Positions 27,462 through 36,905 of a stretch of DNA of 64,000 nt are shown piece by piece. The position numbers and the translations under genes were made by a program. Below the pieces are notes generated by a model. The model did no database searches. It was not told where the DNA came from and was given only the letters and a program-made list of their open reading frames with translations. Each line of letters starts with the position of its first letter. The stretch's first letter is position 1. Source of the stretch: Rhodobacter viridis (lineage in GTDB: Bacteria; Pseudomonadota; Alphaproteobacteria; Rhodobacterales; Rhodobacteraceae); the NCBI RefSeq assembly GCF_003217355.1, contig NZ_QJTK01000003.1:101528-165527 (forward strand). Direction: 5' to 3'.

Positions 27462-29259
27462 GATGCGCGGACAACTCTTTCTTCGGTTGTCGCGCGTCTT
27501 GTTCCTGTTCGGCCTCTACGTCAAGTGCCCAACGATTGAGCACTTCGTCATGCAGCTTCACCACGGCCGGCTTCGCATATTCGCTCGGCACGCCCATCAG
27601 CCGCGATCGCGACGGCCGCGAGGACCACGACAGGATCACCGGCGAGAAGACCATCGGCAAGCCGACGGGCAGCAGCCACAGCAGCAGGCCGGGGGCGAAG
27701 AACCAGGTCGTCAGCAAGCCGACAAGGCCGATCGTGACGATCCAGTGCGAGGCGGCAAAGCTGTCCTTGAGGCTCAGCGTGCCGTCGCCGCGGTTGTTGG
27801 TGGGCCAGCCACCGTCGCGGCCCATCACCACCTGCATCACCGAGCGGGTCGAATACATCAGCAGAACCGGGGCGGTGATGGACGACAGCGCAAGTTCCGA
27901 CAGCGTCGAGGCGAAGGCGAGGATCGGTCCCCCGAAACCTTTTGCCGCACCCGTCACCGACATCCGCAGGGCAATAAGAACCTTCGGCAGGAACAGCAGA
28001 CCGAAGATGCCGATGGCAAGGCTGATCGCTTTCGAGGCCTCGGACGGCGGGAAATAGGGAATCGGCCAGTAGGGCGTCGGGAAGTAATCCGGCGGCGGCG
28101 CCATCAGCGGCGCGGCGATCGAGGCGAGGATGAAACCGACCCAGAACAGCGGCGCGATATAGGCCATGATCCCTTGCGAGAAGACGAAGCGCGACCACAT
28201 CCGCAGGCCGGGGGCGCCGATGATCCGGCTGTGCTGCAGGTTGCCCTGACACCAGCGACGGTCGCGCTTGGCGTGATCGACGATGTTTTCCGGGCCTTCC
28301 TCGTAGCTGCCGCCCAGATCGTCATCAAGCCGCACGATCCAGCCTCCACGGGCGAGCAGGGCGGCTTCGACGTAGTCGTGGCTCATCACGTGACCGCCGA
28401 ACGGCGGCTTGCCTTTGAGTGCGGGCAGGCCGCAGCTTTCGGCAAAGGCGCGGGTGCGCACGATGGCATTATGGCCCCAGAACGGGCCGGTTTCGCCCTG
28501 CACCATGGCCAGACCACGGGCGAAGACGGGCGAGAAGAAGGCGGCGGCAAATTGCATCGCCCGGCCAAAGCGCGAGCGGGCGCGGATCACCTTGGGCAGG
28601 GTCTGCAACAGACCAAGACGCGGCTCGGCCTCCATTCGGCGGACCATCTGCAGGATCGTCTCGCCTTCCATCAGACTGTCGGCGTCCAGGATCACCGCAT
28701 AATCGTAGGCCCCACCCGAACGGGTGATGAAATCCTCGATGTTGCCCGCCTTCTTGCCGGTATTCAGCTCGCGCCGCCGGTAGAAGAAGCGGCCGATCGC
28801 ATTCCGTTCCGCCACCAGACGCGCGAAGATCAGCTTCTCGCGCGCGGCGATCAGATCGTTGCGGGTGTCGGAGAGAACGGCGAAATGAACCTCGGCCGTG
28901 TCGCCCGTCGCGGCCAGCGAGGCATCCATCGCGGCGATGCGGGCAAAGGTCACCAGCGGGTCTTCGTTATAGACCGGGACCAGCACGACGGTGCGGCCCT
29001 TGATCGGCGCTTTCGGATCGTATTTCGGCGGCCGGGCGCGGCTGGGCAGGCCGATCATCGCCACGGTTGCCCCCAGCGCCAGCCATTGCGTCGAGATCAG
29101 GATCAGCACCGCTCGCGTCACATCCAGCGCGTCGATCCCGTCGACCGAGCCGAACTGCAGGAACAGGATGAAGGCGCCGATCCCCGCCAGCAAGCTGAAG
29201 GCGATGGCAAGAAAACGCAGGGCATAAAGCCCTGCGCGTGAGGCGAGCGAGAGCGCCAT
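27454..29259 (-). CDS. opgH: glucans biosynthesis glucosyltransferase H
   Basis: Processive inner-membrane GT2 enzyme that builds the glucan backbone from UDP-glucose. 601 residues: two N-terminal helices, catalytic GT2 domain (PVYNEDP about 95-101, DAD 192-194, RDRRWCQGN about 332-340, the processive-type QxxRW-like motif), then several helices. It is shorter than the E. coli protein, which has long cytosolic tails. The ATG at 29259 lies 4 bp after the preceding small gene. Confidence 0.93.
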   Translation of the reverse strand: MALSLASRAGLYALRFLAIAFSLLAGIGAFILFLQFGSVDGIDALDVTRAVLILISTQWLALGATVAMIGLPSRARPPKYDPKAPIKGRTVVLVPVYNEDPLVTFARIAAMDASLAATGDTAEVHFAVLSDTRNDLIAAREKLIFARLVAERNAIGRFFYRRRELNTGKKAGNIEDFITRSGGAYDYAVILDADSLMEGETILQMVRRMEAEPRLGLLQTLPKVIRARSRFGRAMQFAAAFFSPVFARGLAMVQGETGPFWGHNAIVRTRAFAESCGLPALKGKPPFGGHVMSHDYVEAALLARGGWIVRLDDDLGGSYEEGPENIVDHAKRDRRWCQGNLQHSRIIGAPGLRMWSRFVFSQGIMAYIAPLFWVGFILASIAAPLMAPPPDYFPTPYWPIPYFPPSEASKAISLAIGIFGLLFLPKVLIALRMSVTGAAKGFGGPILAFASTLSELALSSITAPVLLMYSTRSVMQVVMGRDGGWPTNNRGDGTLSLKDSFAASHWIVTIGLVGLLTTWFFAPGLLLWLLPVGLPMVFSPVILSWSSRPSRSRLMGVPSEYAKPAVVKLHDEVLNRWALDVEAEQEQDARQPKKELSAHHG

Positions 29260-29263
29260 GATC

Positions 29264-29464
29264 TCAGTGGCCGGTGCCGGCAGGCGCCGCCTGCAGATGC
29301 AGGCCGGTCAGCAGGCGGCGGATCAGGCCACTTTGCTGCTCGATCACCTGATGCGGCATCGCCATCGGCGCCACCGGAAGGGCGCAGGGGCCTGCGATCA
29401 GCGCATCGGGCGACAGCACGGCTTCGGACGCGAGCGCAGAGAGGGAGGAGGTATGCGCGGTCAT
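29264..29464 (-). CDS. opgI: OpgI-like small protein between opgG and opgH
   Basis: A 66-residue ORF starting MTAHTSSLSALASEAVLSPD whose ATG overlaps the opgG stop by ATGA and which ends 4 bp before opgH. A short gene called opgI, of unknown role, occupies this place in the R. sphaeroides opgGIH operon; identity here rests on position only. The sequence is hydrophobic in parts but has no clear membrane helix. Confidence 0.6.
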   Translation of the reverse strand: MTAHTSSLSALASEAVLSPDALIAGPCALPVAPMAMPHQVIEQQSGLIRRLLTGLHLQAAPAGTGH

Positions 29465-31098
29465 GCGTGGATCCATTGATAGAGCCAGGTTTCGGTCAGT
29501 TTGCGACCATATCCAGCGATATGGGCAGCCAGTTCGACAGTGTCACCCCCGGTCGGCTTCACATCCATGACAAGACGCCAGATTCCGTCGGTGGTGTTGC
29601 GGGAAAGCACTTTCGTCACGATTTCGCCGTTCCAGGCGTTGGCAACGATGGTCAGGTTCTCGGCCTCGTCATGGCCGAGGCTGTCCATCAGCCCGCCGAC
29701 GAAGTCGATCACGAACTTGCGGGTGCCATCGGTATTCTGCACGCCGGAAACGCCACCCTCGCCGGTGCGGGTTTCCTTGACATGGGCGCGGTCGTCGAAA
29801 TCTTCGAATTCGATGTCGCCCCAGCGCAGCCGATAGCTGAATTCGCGGCTTTCGCCCGCCTTCGCCTCGGCATCGGGGATCCAGAACGCCACGATGTTGT
29901 CGTTCACTTCGAGATCCGAGGGGATCTCGACCAGACGGATCACGCCCTTGCCCCAGTCGCCCACGGGTTCGACCACGCAGGAGGGACGCTTTTCGTAATG
30001 CGCCGCGTCGTCCTGATAATGGTCGAATTCGCGGTCGCGCTGATAAAGACCGAAGGACTTCGGCGCGGTTTCCGAGAAATAGGACGAGGCCAGCCGCGGC
30101 GGGTTCGCCAGCGGACGCCACAGGATGTCGCCATCGGCGCGCACGATGCCCAGACCGTCGCTGTCATGCACGTTCGGCCGGTAATCGTCGAATTTCGCCC
30201 GGTTGCGTTCGGCAAAGAGGAACATCGAGGTCAAGGGCGCAATGCCCAGCTGTTCGATATCGGCGCGGAAGAACAGACGCGCGGTCACATCCATCACCGT
30301 CTCGAAGCCCGGACGGATCACGAATTGATAGGCGCCGGTCAGCGAGGCGCTTTCGAGCGCGGCCCAGACCGTGATCGTCTCGCCGCCCGGCTCGGGGCGC
30401 TGGATCCAGAAACGGGTGAAGCGCGGGAATTCCTCGGCCACCGACAGGCCGGTGTTCACCGCCAGCCCGCGCGACGACAGGCCATAGGCCGAGTTGCGGC
30501 CAAGCGCGCGGAAATAGGACGCGCCCTGGAAGGCCACGAGTTCGTCGAAGACATCGGGGCGGTTGAGCGGCGTGTGCAGGCGGAAGCCCGCAACGCCCGG
30601 CAGCGCGACGTGCAGCGGAACCTTGTCGCGGCTTTCGCGCTCGTAGATGAAATCGTCGGTGTCAAAGCCCATCGGCAGCGTCTGACCACCCACGACTTCG
30701 TTCAGCAGCACGGGTTCCTTGAACAGCCAGCCCATATGGAAGGCATGCAGCTGGAAATGCGTCCGCTCGACATCGGCAAACCGGGCTTTCGCCGGGTTGA
30801 AGCGGATCAGCCGATAGAGGTCATAGGTGAGCTGGTTCAGGAAGCTGTCGGGCAGCGTCAGCGGCGCATCGGGACCGGCGGCAGCAAGGGCGCGCATCTC
30901 TTCGGCGAGCGTGTCGAAGCTGAACGGTTTCTGCGGCGCGGCAGCAGGCGCGTCGATCGGCGCCGGGGGCGTCGTTTCCTGCGCATAGGCGCTGCGCGGC
31001 ACCGCCCCCGTGCCCGCCAGAATGGCAGCCGAGGAGAGCGTCACCAGAAGGTGGCGGCGAGTCATCATGATGGAGGCTTCGTTACGGCTGGAGGGCAT
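29461..31098 (-). CDS. opgG: periplasmic glucan biosynthesis protein G
   Basis: Periplasmic protein needed for branching or release of osmoregulated glucans. From ATG 31098 the protein has 545 residues. It begins with a twin-arginine signal (TRRHLLVTLSSAAILAG) cleaved near AYA-QE, then the MdoG beta-sandwich domain (FRLHTPLNRPDVFDEL, GAYQFVIRPG, LFAERNRAKFDDYRPNVHDS). A later start (ATG 31068, MTRRHLL) is possible, and neither has a strong ribosome binding site. First gene of the opgGIHC operon. Confidence 0.9.
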   Translation of the reverse strand: MPSSRNEASIMMTRRHLLVTLSSAAILAGTGAVPRSAYAQETTPPAPIDAPAAAPQKPFSFDTLAEEMRALAAAGPDAPLTLPDSFLNQLTYDLYRLIRFNPAKARFADVERTHFQLHAFHMGWLFKEPVLLNEVVGGQTLPMGFDTDDFIYERESRDKVPLHVALPGVAGFRLHTPLNRPDVFDELVAFQGASYFRALGRNSAYGLSSRGLAVNTGLSVAEEFPRFTRFWIQRPEPGGETITVWAALESASLTGAYQFVIRPGFETVMDVTARLFFRADIEQLGIAPLTSMFLFAERNRAKFDDYRPNVHDSDGLGIVRADGDILWRPLANPPRLASSYFSETAPKSFGLYQRDREFDHYQDDAAHYEKRPSCVVEPVGDWGKGVIRLVEIPSDLEVNDNIVAFWIPDAEAKAGESREFSYRLRWGDIEFEDFDDRAHVKETRTGEGGVSGVQNTDGTRKFVIDFVGGLMDSLGHDEAENLTIVANAWNGEIVTKVLSRNTTDGIWRLVMDVKPTGGDTVELAAHIAGYGRKLTETWLYQWIHA

Positions 31099-31140
31099 CT
31101 GTTTTCTATGCAAAGTCAGATAGTTCCAAAGGCCGCGCAA

Positions 31141-31535
31141 GGGCGTCCCTATTTGCCGTTTCTATAGTCACAGTGCTGAAAAACTGGCAAGAGAGTTTGC
31201 GTAACAGATGTGTCAAATGGGCGCCGTTATGCCGGTTTTGGCGCAAAGTTGCGCAACTCGGGCCGCATCCGGCATGAAGTTGCGCATTCTGCGCAAAACT
31301 CGCGGTTTTTCCCGGTTTCGATACATCTTTTATCGCGATCCGGCCCCGCTTTCGGCAGGTGCAAAGGCGCCTTTCTCGCGTCTGCAGCGGGGTGAGTCGC
31401 GGCCAGTGGCACGCCGGTTGCGCGGCCTCGTGCAGCCACCATGCCAACGCCCGGGATTTCCGGCCGCCAATCGGGCAGGAGCCTTGCCGCATTCTCCCCC
31501 GCTCGGTAAACGAAATCAAACAGCCGGAGGGACGC
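31141..31535. promoter_or_regulatory. opgG / nhaD divergent intergenic region with TTGCGCAA repeats
   Basis: A 395-bp gap with no ORF I trust. Four related half-palindromes are visible: TTGCGTAA (31197-31204), TTGGCGCAA (31238-31246), TTGCGCAA (31249-31256, centre of a 12-bp palindrome 31247-31258) and TTGCGCA-TTC-TGCGCAA (31280-31296). These sit between the opgG and nhaD starts and look like operator sites. The factor is not known. Confidence 0.55.
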
Positions 31536-32840
31536 ATGGAACAACTCGATCTGACCGGAAGCATCTTCGGCATTCTGTCGGTGGTGATCTTCCTTGGCGC
31601 CTATGCGCTTGTGGTGATGGAAGAGACCACCCACATGCGCAAATCGAAGCCGGTGATGCTGGCGGCGGGGTTGATCTGGACGCTGATCGGCCTCGCCTAT
31701 GCCAGCCACGGCCTGTCCGAGGTCGCGCATGAAAAGGCCGTGCATGTGGTCGAGGAATATGGCGAGCTGCTGTTGTTCCTGCTTGTCGCGATCACCTACG
31801 TCAACACGATGGAAGAACGCCGCGTCTTCGACGCGCTCCGCGCGAAGCTGGTGGGGCTTGGTCTGAGCTATCGCAAGCTCTTCTTCCTGACGGGCTTTTT
31901 GTCCTTCCTGCTCTCGGGCGTGCTCGACAACCTGACGACGGCGCTGGTGATGGGGGCGGTGGTGATGGCCGTGGGCCGGAGCGCGCCGAAATTCGTCACC
32001 CTGTCCTGCATCTCGACCGTTGTCGCGGCGAATGCGGGTGGCGCCTTCACTCCCTTTGGCGACATCACCACGCTGATGGTCTGGCAAAAGGGCAAGATCG
32101 AGTTCTTTGAATTCTTCGTGCTCTTCATCCCCTCGCTGCTGAACTGGCTGGTTCCGGCAGTGATCATGTCCTTTGCGATCCCGCACGAATCCCCTGCCGC
32201 CACCGATGACAAGGGGGCGATGAAGCCGGGCGGCGCCGGGGTGGTCTGGCTCTTTGCCGCCACCATCGTCACCGCGGTCAGCTTCAAGAACTTCCTGGCG
32301 CTGCCGCCCGCGATGGGGATGATGCTTGGCCTTGGCTATCTGCAGATCTTTTCCTACTTCCTCACCATGACGGGCCACAAGCGCCGCGATGAAGAGCTGG
32401 TTCTGGACAGCTTCAAGCAGTTCGAGCGGGTGGAATGGGACACGCTGCTGTTCTTCTTCGGGATCATCTTCGCGGTCGGCGGCCTGGGCGTCCTTGGCTA
32501 CCTCGACATGGTTTCTGTCGCGCTTTATCAAGGGCTTGGCCCGACTGCGGCGAATACGATCCTGGGTCTTCTCTCGGCCGTGGTCGACAATATTCCGCTG
32601 ATGTTCGCGGTGCTGACCATGGACCCGGTGATGAGCCACGGGGAATGGCTTCTGATCACGCTGACCTGCGGCGTCGGGGGCTCGATCCTGTCGATCGGCT
32701 CGGCGGCAGGCGTCGCGCTGATGGGACAGGCGCGCGGGCAATACACCTTCTCCGGCCATCTGAAATGGGCCTGGGCGATTGCGCTGGGCTATTTCGCCGC
32801 GATCGGCGCGCATCTGCTGATCAACGCGCAGCACTTCTGA
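31536..32840 (+). CDS. nhaD: NhaD-type Na+/H+ antiporter
   Basis: Inner-membrane cation/proton antiporter of the NhaD/ArsB class. The 434-residue protein has about 12 helices and typical motifs: SGVLDNLTTALVMGAVVM (helix with Asp), AANAGGAFTPFGDITTLMVW and SAVVDNIPLMFAVLTMDP. ATG 31536 has ggagg upstream. It is divergently oriented to opgGIHC, so both may respond to osmotic or salt stress; that link is inference. Confidence 0.9.
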   Translation: MEQLDLTGSIFGILSVVIFLGAYALVVMEETTHMRKSKPVMLAAGLIWTLIGLAYASHGLSEVAHEKAVHVVEEYGELLLFLLVAITYVNTMEERRVFDALRAKLVGLGLSYRKLFFLTGFLSFLLSGVLDNLTTALVMGAVVMAVGRSAPKFVTLSCISTVVAANAGGAFTPFGDITTLMVWQKGKIEFFEFFVLFIPSLLNWLVPAVIMSFAIPHESPAATDDKGAMKPGGAGVVWLFAATIVTAVSFKNFLALPPAMGMMLGLGYLQIFSYFLTMTGHKRRDEELVLDSFKQFERVEWDTLLFFFGIIFAVGGLGVLGYLDMVSVALYQGLGPTAANTILGLLSAVVDNIPLMFAVLTMDPVMSHGEWLLITLTCGVGGSILSIGSAAGVALMGQARGQYTFSGHLKWAWAIALGYFAAIGAHLLINAQHF

Positions 32841-32857
32841 TCCTGACCGACAGGCGA

Positions 32858-32889
32858 AAGGCCCGGGGCACCTGTCCCGGGCCTTTTCT
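32858..32889 (+). terminator. nhaD rho-independent terminator
   Basis: A 10-bp stem (32858-32867 with 32876-32885) runs into tttt-ctt. It starts 18 bp after the nhaD stop. Confidence 0.85.
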
Positions 32890-33003
32890 TTGCCCGAAGC
32901 GGTGGCAGCATATGCGCTCCATGCATCGATCTGCGCCGAAATGGCCATGCCTCGGGCGTTGCCTTGGCGGCGCGGGCATGGTCAGGTGAACCCGGAGGGA
33001 GCC

Positions 33004-34374
33004 ATGTCCGAAACCCAGATCGGCGGCGTTGCCGCAACCCGTATCGCCGCCTTCGCGGCCCGCGAAGCCGAGGTCTATGCCGCGGCCCGCACGCGCACGC
33101 GCGCGGCGCTTCAGGCGGGGGCCAGCCCGTGGCTGGCGGGCGTGCCGATGCACTGGATGCGCGACTGGCCGCAGCCCTTTCCGATGCTGGTCGCTGCCGC
33201 GAAAGGTGCGGTGATCGAGGATCTCGACGGTCACCGGATCGACGATTTCTGTCTGGGCGACACCGGCTCGATGTTCGGGCATTCGCCCGCGCCCGTCGCC
33301 CGGGCGATCCGCGCGCAAGCAGGCGCAGGGCTGACCTACATGCTGCCGACCGAGACGGCGTTGCAGGCGGGTCAGCTGCTCTGTGATGTCTTCGGCCCGA
33401 TGCGCTGGCAGGTGGCAACAACCGCGACCGATGCCAACCGCTTTGCGCTGCGCGTCGCCCGCGCGGTGACCGGACGGCCCAAGGTTCTGGTCTTCGACGG
33501 CTGCTATCACGGCACGGTCGATGATGCGATGGTCTGCCTCGAGGGCGGCAAAACCATCGCCCGTCCGGGCCTCGTCGGTCAGGTCGAGGATCTGTCGCTC
33601 GTTGCTGTCGCCGTTCCCTTCAACGATCTCGCCGCCGTCGAACGGGCGTTGGCGGCGGGCGATGTCGCCGCGATCCTGACCGAGCCGGTGATGACAAATT
33701 CCTGCATGGTCCTGCCCGCGCCGGGTTTTCATGACGGGCTGCGCGATCTGGCCAGCCGTCACGGCGCGGTGCTGATCATCGATGAAACCCACACGATTTC
33801 TTCGGGCCTTGGCGGCTATACCCGCGTGCACGGGCTGAAACCCGATATCTTCGTGGTCGGCAAATGCGTGGCGGGCGGCGTGCCCACCGCGGTCTGGGGC
33901 CTGACCCCCGAGCTGGCCACCCGCTTCGCCGCCTATGACGCGACGCGGCCTTCGGGGCATTCCGGCATGGGTACGACGCTTTCCGCCAATCCGCTGCAAT
34001 TCGCGGCCCTTGTCGCCACCCTCTCGCAGGTGATGACGCCCACCAATTACGCCCGGATGGAGGCGGGCGCAGCGCGGCTATGCGCTGGCCTTTCGAAGGT
34101 GGTGAAACGCCGCAAGCTGCCGTGGCATGTCGTCCGCGTCGGCGCCCGGGTCGAGTTCATCTGCGCCCCCGGACCGCTGCGCAGCGGCTCCGACGCCGCC
34201 ACGGCCCATGCCCCGGCACTGGAAGCCGCGTTGCACATCGGCCTGCTGAACCGGGGCTGCCTGATCGCGCCTTTCCACAACATGATGCTGATCTCGCCCG
34301 CCACCAACCGCGCGCAGATCGACCGCCTGATCGCCGCCTTCGACGCCGTGACGGCCCAATTGTTCGAGACCTGA
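33004..34374 (+). CDS. class III PLP aminotransferase (glutamate-1-semialdehyde aminomutase-like)
   Basis: A 456-residue fold-type I transaminase. PLP-site motifs are DETHTISS (about 260-267, Asp binding the pyridine nitrogen) and VGKCVAGG (Lys287, Schiff base). The segment ATDANRFALRVARAVTGRPK resembles the HemL pattern. GS-like ligase gene begins 1 bp after its stop, so the two form an operon. A true hemL would rarely be coupled to a ligase. I propose an amine- or amino-acid-modifying role. ATG 33004 follows ggagg. Confidence 0.8.
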   Translation: MSETQIGGVAATRIAAFAAREAEVYAAARTRTRAALQAGASPWLAGVPMHWMRDWPQPFPMLVAAAKGAVIEDLDGHRIDDFCLGDTGSMFGHSPAPVARAIRAQAGAGLTYMLPTETALQAGQLLCDVFGPMRWQVATTATDANRFALRVARAVTGRPKVLVFDGCYHGTVDDAMVCLEGGKTIARPGLVGQVEDLSLVAVAVPFNDLAAVERALAAGDVAAILTEPVMTNSCMVLPAPGFHDGLRDLASRHGAVLIIDETHTISSGLGGYTRVHGLKPDIFVVGKCVAGGVPTAVWGLTPELATRFAAYDATRPSGHSGMGTTLSANPLQFAALVATLSQVMTPTNYARMEAGAARLCAGLSKVVKRRKLPWHVVRVGARVEFICAPGPLRSGSDAATAHAPALEAALHIGLLNRGCLIAPFHNMMLISPATNRAQIDRLIAAFDAVTAQLFET

Positions 34375-34375
34375 C

Positions 34376-35755
34376 ATGACCCAATCGCCGACCGGCTCCA
34401 CCCCGCAAGAAGCCGAAGATTTCCTCGCCCTGCACCCCTCGATCGAGGCCTTCGACATCGTGCTGCACGATGCGAATGGCATCGGCCGCGGCAAGATCAT
34501 CCGCCGCCACGAGCTGATGGGGCTTTACAAGGGCGGCCGCCACCTGCCGATTTCGATCCTTGGCCTTGATATCGTGGGTGAGGACGTGCACGAAACCGGC
34601 CTGATCTGGGATCAGGGCGATGGCGATCTGCGCGCTTGGCCCATTCCCGGCACGCTGAAGGCGCTGCACGGCACCAACCCGCCGCGCGGCGAGGTGCTGA
34701 TGAGCATGTATCATCTCGATGGCGCGCTGATGACCTCGGACCCGCGGCATGCGCTGGCCCGGCAGGTGCAGGCGATGGCCGACGAGGGGCTTTATCCCGC
34801 CGGGGCGTTTGAGCTTGAATTCTTCCTTCTGGATCCTGACACCACGCAGGGCGTTCGGCCCGCGGCGGCGGTGCTCGACGGGCGGCGCTCGGATTGGACC
34901 GAGGTCTATTCGGTCGATCACCTGCACGGGATGGAGCCGTTGTTCAGCGACATCTACCGCGCCGCCGAGGCGATGGGGATCAAGGCCGAAACGGTGATTT
35001 CCGAATATGCGCCCGGGCAATACGAGCTGACGCTGCATTACCGGACCGATGTGATGCAGGCCGCTGACGATCTGGTGCGATTGAAACGCATCGTCCGGCT
35101 GCAGGCGCGGCGGCACGGCGTTACCGCCTGTTTCATGGCGAAACCGATCGAGAAATACGCAGGCTCGGGGATGCATTTCCACGTCAGCCTGTGCGACGCG
35201 ACGGGCCGGAACATCTTCGCCGAGGAGGTCGAGGGGATCTGGACCGACACCATTCGCCACGCCATCGGCGGCCTGCGCCAGACGATGGGCGAAGCGATGC
35301 TGGTCTTTGCCCCGCATGGCAATTCCTGGCGCCGCTTCGTCGGCCAAAGCTACGCGCCGGTCTCGCCGAGCTGGGGGGTGAACAACCGCTCGGTGGCGCT
35401 GCGCATTCCGGCGGGCGACATCAAGGCGCGGCGGATCGAACATCGGCCGTCAGGCGTGGACGCGAACCCCTATCTGGTCGCGGCGACGGTTCTGGCGGGG
35501 ATCCGCCACGGGCTGAAGCATCGCATCGACCCCGGCCCCGAAACCACCGGCAACGGCTATGCGGGCGATGACGCGCTGCAAATCCCGCGCGACTGGCGCG
35601 AAGCGATCGAGGCCGCGACGGCCTCCGAATTCCTGAAAGACGCGCTGGGCGAGGACATGCACCGCACCTTCACCGCGATCAAGGCGGCGGAACATGGCCG
35701 CGTCGCCCGCTGGATCGCGGATGTGGATTACGCGCTTTATCTGCACAACGTTTGA
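34376..35755 (+). CDS. glutamine synthetase-like ligase (GlnT/PuuA group)
   Basis: 459 residues with the GS fold: N-terminal beta-grasp (LHDANGIGRGKII), the catalytic half with MAKPIEKYAGSGMHFHVSL, NNRSVALRIP and RIEHRPSGVDANPYL. The shorter N-domain and these motifs place it in the GlnT/PuuA-type group, whose members join glutamate to amines such as putrescine or ethanolamine. The likely reaction is amine glutamylation, with the upstream aminotransferase acting on the same molecule; this is inference. Confidence 0.8.
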   Translation: MTQSPTGSTPQEAEDFLALHPSIEAFDIVLHDANGIGRGKIIRRHELMGLYKGGRHLPISILGLDIVGEDVHETGLIWDQGDGDLRAWPIPGTLKALHGTNPPRGEVLMSMYHLDGALMTSDPRHALARQVQAMADEGLYPAGAFELEFFLLDPDTTQGVRPAAAVLDGRRSDWTEVYSVDHLHGMEPLFSDIYRAAEAMGIKAETVISEYAPGQYELTLHYRTDVMQAADDLVRLKRIVRLQARRHGVTACFMAKPIEKYAGSGMHFHVSLCDATGRNIFAEEVEGIWTDTIRHAIGGLRQTMGEAMLVFAPHGNSWRRFVGQSYAPVSPSWGVNNRSVALRIPAGDIKARRIEHRPSGVDANPYLVAATVLAGIRHGLKHRIDPGPETTGNGYAGDDALQIPRDWREAIEAATASEFLKDALGEDMHRTFTAIKAAEHGRVARWIADVDYALYLHNV

Positions 35756-35761
35756 AAGGCT

Positions 35762-35881
35762 GGGGGCTCTGCCCCCAGACCCCCGAGGTATTTATGGCAA
35801 GATGAAACAAGCCCCTTTCATCTTGCCATAAATACCTCGGGGGGAGGCTTGCTGAAAGCAAGACGGGGGGCAGAGCCCCCC
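35762..35881. repeat. modular palindromic intergenic repeat, copy C
   Basis: A 28-bp perfect inverted repeat (35780-35807 with 35816-35843, loop of 8) is nested between outer arms gggggctctgccccc (35762-35776) and ggggggcagagcccccc (35865-35881), which are also complementary to each other. It fills the junction of the convergent ligase and dapA genes and should work as a bidirectional terminator. Confidence 0.85.
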
Positions 35882-35906
35882 GCGTCGGTCGTCCTCAAGG
35901 CAAAGC

Positions 35907-36779
35907 TCAGATCAACCCGGCGTGCTTCATCGCCGCGTCCAGCGCCGCCTTGGTCCCGTCCGTCAGTTCGGTCAGCGGCAGCCGCACCTCGGGGCTGCAG
36001 AGCCCGAGCTTCGACATCGCATACTTCGCCCCGGCCACGCCCGGCTCCAGGAAGATCGCGATATGCAGTGGAAGCAGCAGATCCTGATATTCCAGTGCTT
36101 TCGCGTAATCGCCGCGCAGGGTGGCTTCCTGCATTTCCGCGCAAAGCTTCGGCGCGACGTTCGCCGTCACCGAAATGCAGCCGACGCCGCCCATCGCGTT
36201 GAAGCCGACCGCCGTCGCATCTTCGCCGGAGAGCTGCAGAAACTCGGCACCGCAGGTCATGCGCTGCTTCGCCACGCGGCTCAGATCGCCCGTCGCATCC
36301 TTGACGCCGACGATCCGCGGCAGCTTCGCCAGTTGCCCCATCGTCTCGGGCATCATGTCCACGACCGAGCGGCCGGGGATGTTGTAGATGATGATCGGCA
36401 GGGCGCAGGCATCATGCATCGAGGTGAAATGCGCCACCATGCCCCGCTGCGTCGGCTTGTTGTAATAGGGCGTCACCACCAGCGCCGCATCGGCGCCGTT
36501 CGCCTCGGCGTGGCGGATCAGCTCGATCCCCTCGGCCGTTGCATTCGATCCCGCGCCGGCGATCACCGGCACCCGTTTCGCCACGGTTTCCACCACGACG
36601 CGCACGACTTCGTTATGTTCGTCATGGCTCAGCGTCGGGCTTTCGCCGGTCGTGCCCACCGGCACGATGCCGTGGCTGCCCTGCGCGATATGCCAGTCCA
36701 CAAGTTTCTTGAGCGTGTCCCAATCGACTGCGCCGTTCTTGAACGGCGTGACGAGTGCGGGGAAGGACCCTTTGAACAT
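35907..36779 (-). CDS. dapA: 4-hydroxy-tetrahydrodipicolinate synthase
   Basis: Condenses aspartate semialdehyde and pyruvate in lysine and diaminopimelate synthesis. 290 residues with all landmarks of a (beta/alpha)8 class I aldolase: [27 protein letters not shown] (Thr pair), [22 protein letters not shown] (catalytic Tyr) and VGVKDATGD (Schiff-base Lys). ATG 36779 has aggag upstream. It diverges from slt across 126 bp. Confidence 0.97.
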   Translation of the reverse strand: MFKGSFPALVTPFKNGAVDWDTLKKLVDWHIAQGSHGIVPVGTTGESPTLSHDEHNEVVRVVVETVAKRVPVIAGAGSNATAEGIELIRHAEANGADAALVVTPYYNKPTQRGMVAHFTSMHDACALPIIIYNIPGRSVVDMMPETMGQLAKLPRIVGVKDATGDLSRVAKQRMTCGAEFLQLSGEDATAVGFNAMGGVGCISVTANVAPKLCAEMQEATLRGDYAKALEYQDLLLPLHIAIFLEPGVAGAKYAMSKLGLCSPEVRLPLTELTDGTKAALDAAMKHAGLI

Positions 36780-36905
36780 GACACGCTCCTGAGGTTTGGG
36801 CGGATTCGCCCGGGTGAAAGTCGCGCGGACCATAGGCGAGGCTTTCGGTCTTGCCAACTTGTGAATTGCAACGATTACGCCTTGCGGGCAGGCTGCCCAA
36901 AACGC

